Below, piece after piece: positions 60,099 through 64,000 of a DNA stretch of 64,000 nt. Made by a program: the position numbers and the translations under genes. The notes under the pieces are model-generated. The model had not been told where the DNA came from. It saw only the letters and a program-made list of their open reading frames with translations, and searched no databases. The DNA comes from Streptomyces corallincola (GTDB lineage Bacteria > Actinomycetota > Actinomycetes > Streptomycetales > Streptomycetaceae): positions 124,001 to 188,000 of the forward strand of contig NZ_JAHRXF010000005.1 of the NCBI RefSeq assembly GCF_019104725.1. The letters are read 5' to 3'. How positions within the stretch are numbered: position 1 is the stretch's first letter; each line of letters starts with the position of its first letter.

Positions 60099-61346
60099 CT
60101 ACCCGACCAGGGAACTCAGCGCCCCCCGTAGGTGGTTGAGGGAATCCGCCACCCACGGCAGCGCCACCGGGTCGTCGCTGCGCAGCGCTTCCCAACGCTC
60201 GTCGGCCGTCTCGCCGTACAGCAGGCTGGTGGCGACGCGGGCGCGCAGGCCGGACACCTCGTCGCCGAACGCCTCGCCCGCGAGGACGCCCACGCCGTGC
60301 CGCTCCAGCAGGGCCGAGGCCAACTGGGCGCCGGTGGTGATGTGTTGCCGGGCGAGGTCCGCGCGGACCGGAGCGAAGTCGGGGTAGAGGTAGAAACCCG
60401 CCCGGGGGGCGCGGCAGACGGCACCGGCGCGGACGAACTCGGCGTGCACCGCGCGGGCGACGGTGCCGTGCAGCCCGCGCGCGGCGGCGATGTGCGCGGT
60501 CACCTCCGCCGGGTCGTCCAGTACGTACGCGGCGGCGGCCTGCATCGGCGCGGCGAGCGCCGACCACACCTCGCTGCCGACACCGATCAGGTCCTCCAGG
60601 AGCCGCGCGCCCCACGGCCCCTCGGGCACGCGGGCGAACCCGATGCGCCAGCCGCCCAGGGCCATCGACTTGCTCAACCCGCTGGTCACGACGGTGCGTT
60701 CGGGCAGGTACGCGGTGGCGGACGGCGCGGGCGTGCCGTCATGGGTCAGCTCGGCGTAGATCTCGTCGGAGATCACCGCGAGCCCGTGCCGGTCGGCCAC
60801 CGCGCACACCTCGCGGAGCTGGTCGGCGCGGGCGACGGTGCCGGTCGGGTTGTCCGGCACGGTCAGCAGCAGCACACCGGGCCGGGCCCCCTCCGTACGG
60901 GCCCGCACGAGCGCCCGGTCCAGCAGCGCCGGGTCGGGAATCCCGCCGGACTCGGCAGGGACGGGCACCTCGACGACCCGCTTGCCCACCAGCGCCGCCT
61001 GCGCCGCGTAACTCACCCAGGCCGGGCAGGGCAGCACCAGATCGCCGGGGAGCGCGGCGAGCAGCGCGAACAGCAGCGCCTTGCTGCCGGGCGCGAACAG
61101 CACCTGACCGGCGTCCGTGGGCAGCGCGCGCCGGGTGAACCAGCCCGCCGCCGCCTCACGCGCCTCGCGCGAGCCGACCACGGGCCCGTACCCGTTCCGC
61201 CCCGCCGCCTCGCCGAGCACGGCCGCCACCCGCTCCGGCACCGGCAGCCCGGCTTCGCCGAACCCGAGGTGCAACACCTTCTCACCTGCGGCTTTACGGG
61301 CCTGAATCGCCTCGTTGATGGCCAGGGTCGCCGAGTGCATGGTCAC
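60099..61346 (-). CDS. Class I/II PLP-dependent aminotransferase
   Basis: 415 aa from GTG 61346; ATG 61340 is the close alternative. Fold type I features: [13 protein letters not shown] and [20 protein letters not shown] at the start, [15 protein letters not shown] with the cofactor Asn, ISDEIYAEL with the Asp and Tyr, and [16 protein letters not shown] with the PLP Lys and Arg. It transfers amino groups between amino and keto acids; the exact substrate is unknown. The 3' end is 32 nt from the convergent RpiR gene, and a TGCAA-N6-TTGCA element lies 79 nt upstream. Confidence 0.93.
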   Translation of the reverse strand: MTMHSATLAINEAIQARKAAGEKVLHLGFGEAGLPVPERVAAVLGEAAGRNGYGPVVGSREAREAAAGWFTRRALPTDAGQVLFAPGSKALLFALLAALPGDLVLPCPAWVSYAAQAALVGKRVVEVPVPAESGGIPDPALLDRALVRARTEGARPGVLLLTVPDNPTGTVARADQLREVCAVADRHGLAVISDEIYAELTHDGTPAPSATAYLPERTVVTSGLSKSMALGGWRIGFARVPEGPWGARLLEDLIGVGSEVWSALAAPMQAAAAYVLDDPAEVTAHIAAARGLHGTVARAVHAEFVRAGAVCRAPRAGFYLYPDFAPVRADLARQHITTGAQLASALLERHGVGVLAGEAFGDEVSGLRARVATSLLYGETADERWEALRSDDPVALPWVADSLNHLRGALSSLVG

Positions 61347-61424
61347 GGGGGTCCACTCTCCTCAGAGGTCTACGGCAGGTCTCCGGTACCTACCGACAAC
61401 TCTAACTGCATCACTCGGGATGAA

Positions 61425-61440
61425 TGCAATTCTATTTGCA
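61425..61440. promoter_or_regulatory. TGCAATTCTATTTGCA, RpiR operator candidate
   Basis: A 16-bp dyad with TGCAA/TTGCA arms in the divergent region between the aminotransferase (start 61346) and the P-loop gene (start 61468). It shares TGCAAT-N3-ATTTGC exactly with the RpiR-gene element at 59090. A TGCAT/ATGCA dyad overlaps it (61407-61428). Confidence 0.65.
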
Positions 61441-61467
61441 CACCCTTGGAACCCCTATGGTGACGCG

Positions 61468-62019
61468 GTGACGACCGGTGACATGACGACCCAGGTGATC
61501 GTTCTCAACGGCGGCTCCAGCGCGGGCAAGTCGGGTATCGCCCGCTGTCTCCAGGCGGTGCTGCCCGGCGCGTGGCTCGCGCTCGGCACGGACACGCTGG
61601 TGGACGCCCTTCCGGCGGTGATGCGGGCCGGGGGCGCCGGGATCGGGTTCGCGCCGGACGGCGAGGTGAGCGTGGGCCCGGAATTCCGGGAGACCGAGGC
61701 GGCCTGGATCGCGGGCGTCGCCGCGATGGCCCGCGCGGGCGCCCGGATCGTGGTGGACGAGGTGTTCCTCGGCGGCCCGGCCTCGCAGGAGCGCTGGCGT
61801 ACGGCGCTGGACGGGGTCGGCGTGCTCTGGGTCGGGGTGCGCTGTGACGCGCGGGTCGCGGCCGGCCGCGAGACCGCGCGCGGCGACCGCACCCCCGGCA
61901 TGGCCGCCCACCAGGCCGACCTGGTCCACCGGGGCGTGCGCTACGACCTGGAGGTGGACACGACCGCCACCGAGGCGCTGGAGTGCGCCCGCGCCATCGC
62001 CGCGAGGTGCCTCGGCTGA
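61468..62019 (+). CDS. Chloramphenicol phosphotransferase-like P-loop protein
   Basis: 183 aa from GTG 61468; ATG 61483 is the alternative, and no Shine-Dalgarno is seen for either, so the message may be leaderless. The P-loop is [11 protein letters not shown]. The family pattern continues with [22 protein letters not shown], an Asp after the second strand, and [17 protein letters not shown]. The lid-like segment is [29 protein letters not shown]. Relatives phosphorylate small molecules such as chloramphenicol; the true substrate is unknown. It is divergent from the aminotransferase and may share its operator. Confidence 0.85.
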   Translation: MTTGDMTTQVIVLNGGSSAGKSGIARCLQAVLPGAWLALGTDTLVDALPAVMRAGGAGIGFAPDGEVSVGPEFRETEAAWIAGVAAMARAGARIVVDEVFLGGPASQERWRTALDGVGVLWVGVRCDARVAAGRETARGDRTPGMAAHQADLVHRGVRYDLEVDTTATEALECARAIAARCLG

Positions 62020-62285
62020 CGTGGCGCGTCCGCGGCTCGTCGGGCACCTTCGAGCGGTGCGACGGGTCGCCGGGAGGTGCTGGGCGGTACTACGGTGCCG
62101 AGGGGGCGCCGCGCGGTATCCAGGGTGGCCCCGCTCGGGAAACGGTGTCCCGGGTGCGGGAAAAGTGTCGATCGGCCCCCCGGTGCTGACGGAAACGGCC
62201 ACCGGACCGGCTTTTCCCGGCGGGTTTCCTCCACCGGGCCGGTGATCGGCCTCGTACGCGTTCCGCCGTGGCCGATGCTCTGTGC

Positions 62286-63602
62286 ATGGACATGGACCAG
62301 CCGCCCGTGCGGGAGCTCTCCCCCTCCGCCCGCCGCGAAGAGCCAGAAGTCACCCCCGACGAGGCCGCCCCGCGCACCGCTGTCACCGGCGACGGCGTGC
62401 TGCACGGCAAGCGGTGGAAGCTCGTGCTGCTGCTCGGTGCGCTGGTCGCGATCGGGCCGCTCACCACCGACATGTACCTGCCCGCCCTGCCCGCCATCTC
62501 CGACCAGTTGCACGCCGGTGCGGCGGCCGTACAGCTCACCCTGACCGCCACCCTCGCCGGACTGGCACTCGGCCAGTTGCTGGTCGGACCGCTGTCCGAC
62601 GCGGTGGGCCGCCGCCTCCCGCTGCTCGTCGGCGTGGCCGTGCACATCGTCGCCTCCGCGCTGTGCTCCGTCGCGCCCAACCTCGCGCTGCTCGACGTGC
62701 TGCGGGTCGTCCAGGGACTGGGCGCCGCCACCTCGACGGTGATCACGATGGCCATCGTCCGCGACCTCTACGACGGTTCCGCCGCGGCGACCCTGCTCTC
62801 CCGCCTGATGCTGGTGCTCGGCGTCGCCCCGATCCTGGCGCCCACCATCGGCGGCGCGGTACTCGCCGGAACCTCCTGGCGGGGCATCTTCCTGCTGATG
62901 GCGCTGCTCAGCCTTGTCATCATCCTGATCACGGCCCGCGCCCTGCCGGAGACCCTGCCCGTCGAACGCCGCCGCTCCGGGGGCGTCCGCAACTCGATGC
63001 GCGACTACGGACAGCTCCTGCACGACCGCGTCTTCATCGGTCTGATCCTGCTGGCCGGTCTGGCCATGAGCACCATCTTCGCCTTCGTCTCCGGCTCGCC
63101 GTTCGTCTTCCAGGACCACTTCGGCCTCAGCGAGCAGCAGTTCGCCCTCGTCTTCGGCTCGGGTTCCATCTGGGTCATCGTGGCCACCCAGCTCAACGTG
63201 CGGCTGCTGCGCCGCTGGAGCCCGATGCGGGTCCTCGTCACGGCGGTGATCGCCGCGACCGCCGCCGGGGTCCTGCTCCTCGCCCTCAGCGCCGCCGACA
63301 TCGGCGGGATGACCGGCGTACTGCTCCCGCTCTGGCTCGCGCTCTTCGCCACCGGGTTCGCCATGCCCAACGCCCCGGCGCTCGCCCTGTCCCGGCACGG
63401 CCATTTCGCGGGCACGGCCGCCGCGCTGCTGGGCGCGGTGCAGTTCGGCATCGGAGCGCTGACCGCCCCCGTCGTCGGCCTGATCGGCACCGGCCCCGCC
63501 GCGATGGCGGGCGTCATCACCGGCGGCCTGGTCATCGGCCTGCTGGTACTCGTCACCCTGGTCCGGCCCTGGCAGCACCCGGCCACCACCGACACCCACT
63601 GA
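62286..63602 (+). CDS. Bcr/CflA-type multidrug efflux MFS transporter
   Basis: 438 aa from ATG 62286 (GTG 62268 would add six residues; neither has a clear ribosome site). After a ~45-residue acidic tail come 12 membrane segments. Helix 1 has the family motif IGPLTTDMYLPALPAISDQLHA. GQLLVGPLSDAVGRRLPLL is the MFS loop 2-3 motif, and RVVQGLGAATSTVITMAIVRDLY is the Bcr/CflA signature. It should export drugs or related small molecules with protons. The following SDR gene begins 70 nt later and could be cotranscribed. Confidence 0.92.
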   Translation: MDMDQPPVRELSPSARREEPEVTPDEAAPRTAVTGDGVLHGKRWKLVLLLGALVAIGPLTTDMYLPALPAISDQLHAGAAAVQLTLTATLAGLALGQLLVGPLSDAVGRRLPLLVGVAVHIVASALCSVAPNLALLDVLRVVQGLGAATSTVITMAIVRDLYDGSAAATLLSRLMLVLGVAPILAPTIGGAVLAGTSWRGIFLLMALLSLVIILITARALPETLPVERRRSGGVRNSMRDYGQLLHDRVFIGLILLAGLAMSTIFAFVSGSPFVFQDHFGLSEQQFALVFGSGSIWVIVATQLNVRLLRRWSPMRVLVTAVIAATAAGVLLLALSAADIGGMTGVLLPLWLALFATGFAMPNAPALALSRHGHFAGTAAALLGAVQFGIGALTAPVVGLIGTGPAAMAGVITGGLVIGLLVLVTLVRPWQHPATTDTH

Positions 63603-63672
63603 CCCGCACCGCGCGACTCCGCGCACCCGCTGATCTCTCACCCGTACCAATGGACACAAGGAGACAACTCCC

Positions 63673-64000
63673 ATGATCGCTCTGGTCACCGGCGGCAACC
63701 GTGGTCTCGGACGGGAGACCGTCCTGCAACTGGCCGAGGCCGGAACCGACATCATCCTGACCTACCGCACGCACGCCGACGAGGCCGACGCCGTCGCCGA
63801 CAAGGTCCGCTCGCTGGGGCGGAAGGTCCGGGTGCTGCGCCTCGACGTCGCCGAGATCGCCGGTTTCGCCTCGTTCACCGACCGGGTACGGGACGAGCTG
63901 CGCGCCGAATGGGACCGCGACACCTTCGACTTCCTGGTCAACAACGCGGGCTCCGGCGGCCTCACCCCGTTCACCGACGTGACCGAGGGGTACTTCGACG
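63673..64000 (+). CDS. Short-chain dehydrogenase/reductase (partial)
   Basis: The first 109 codons are visible and the gene runs off the right edge. ATG 63673 has AAGGAG about 10 nt upstream. The Rossmann motif is TGGNRGLGRE, followed by ILTYRTHADEADAV, LRLDVAEIAGFASF and the VNNAGSGG motif, all classical SDR. The catalytic Ser/Tyr/Lys lie beyond the window. It follows the Bcr/CflA-type exporter with a 70-nt gap. Confidence 0.9.
   Translation, partial: MIALVTGGNRGLGRETVLQLAEAGTDIILTYRTHADEADAVADKVRSLGRKVRVLRLDVAEIAGFASFTDRVRDELRAEWDRDTFDFLVNNAGSGGLTPFTDVTEGYFD

Noticed and set aside
61941..63755. 604-codon minus-strand open frame
   Set aside because: Antisense to the Bcr/CflA transporter and neighbouring intergenic DNA; highly charged low-complexity translation.

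Overview
The window is high-GC actinobacterial DNA that I read as a Streptomyces chromosome segment. The basis is G/C-ending codons, many GTG starts, abundant secreted hydrolases (Tat-like and Sec signals, CBM13/ricin lectin modules), many TetR/LysR/LacI/RpiR regulators, an AfsR-like SARP regulator, a SpoIIE-type PP2C phosphatase, and a candidate DasR (dre) site in front of a chitinase-like gene. I see no rRNA, tRNA, CRISPR, transposase or prophage genes. The species cannot be named from sequence alone.

Layout. 1-4.1 kb: a GH2 glycosidase cut by the left edge, a secreted zinc metallopeptidase, and a secreted alpha/beta hydrolase. 4.1-5.0 kb: no convincing gene. 5.0-8.6 kb: a minus-strand unit of a ribbon-helix-helix protein, a DUF4097 beta-repeat protein and a DrrAB-type ABC exporter, with two clusters of TGGYRCCA-like octamers ahead of it. 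9.0-13.4 kb: a large secreted subtilase divergent from a TrmB/LuxR-like regulator across a perfect 12-bp inverted repeat. 13.4-20.3 kb: esterase, cydAB, secreted S33 aminopeptidase, and a TetR/NADP-reductase divergon. 20.4-27.5 kb: POT peptide transporter, PAP2 phosphatase, an unrecognised protein, TetR, and an AfsR-like regulator. 27.5-31.1 kb: a LysR/MFS divergon in which both genes carry in-frame tandem repeats, a GNAT enzyme, and an internally deleted DUF4291 gene. 31.2-35.5 kb: aldo/keto reductase, two SDRs, a SnoaL-like protein and a secreted I36-like protein.

35.8-45.5 kb is the most coherent functional unit. A LacI regulator precedes a lipoprotein sugar-binding protein and two ABC permeases, then a GH130 mannoside phosphorylase/hydrolase, a Gfo/Idh/MocA oxidoreductase, a GH13 alpha-glucosidase and a phosphomannomutase. 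The last four genes are joined by 4-nt overlaps. The simplest model is import of a mannose-containing oligosaccharide, cleavage by GH130 (possibly giving mannose-1-phosphate) and conversion by the mutase. The Gfo/Idh and GH13 enzymes point to a mixed or modified saccharide, and the exact substrate is not evident.

45.6-64 kb: a bicupin with an Nramp metal transporter, PrsW-like protease, LysR with DUF1275 protein, a Na+/H+ antiporter, two secreted lectin-module proteins (GH18 chitinase-like and a predicted beta-helix protein), a PAS-GAF-PP2C-HATPase sensor phosphatase, an RpiR regulator and an aminotransferase that share an operator-like GCAA-N6/7-TTGC motif, a phosphotransferase-like P-loop protein, a Bcr/CflA-type MFS exporter, and an SDR cut by the right edge.
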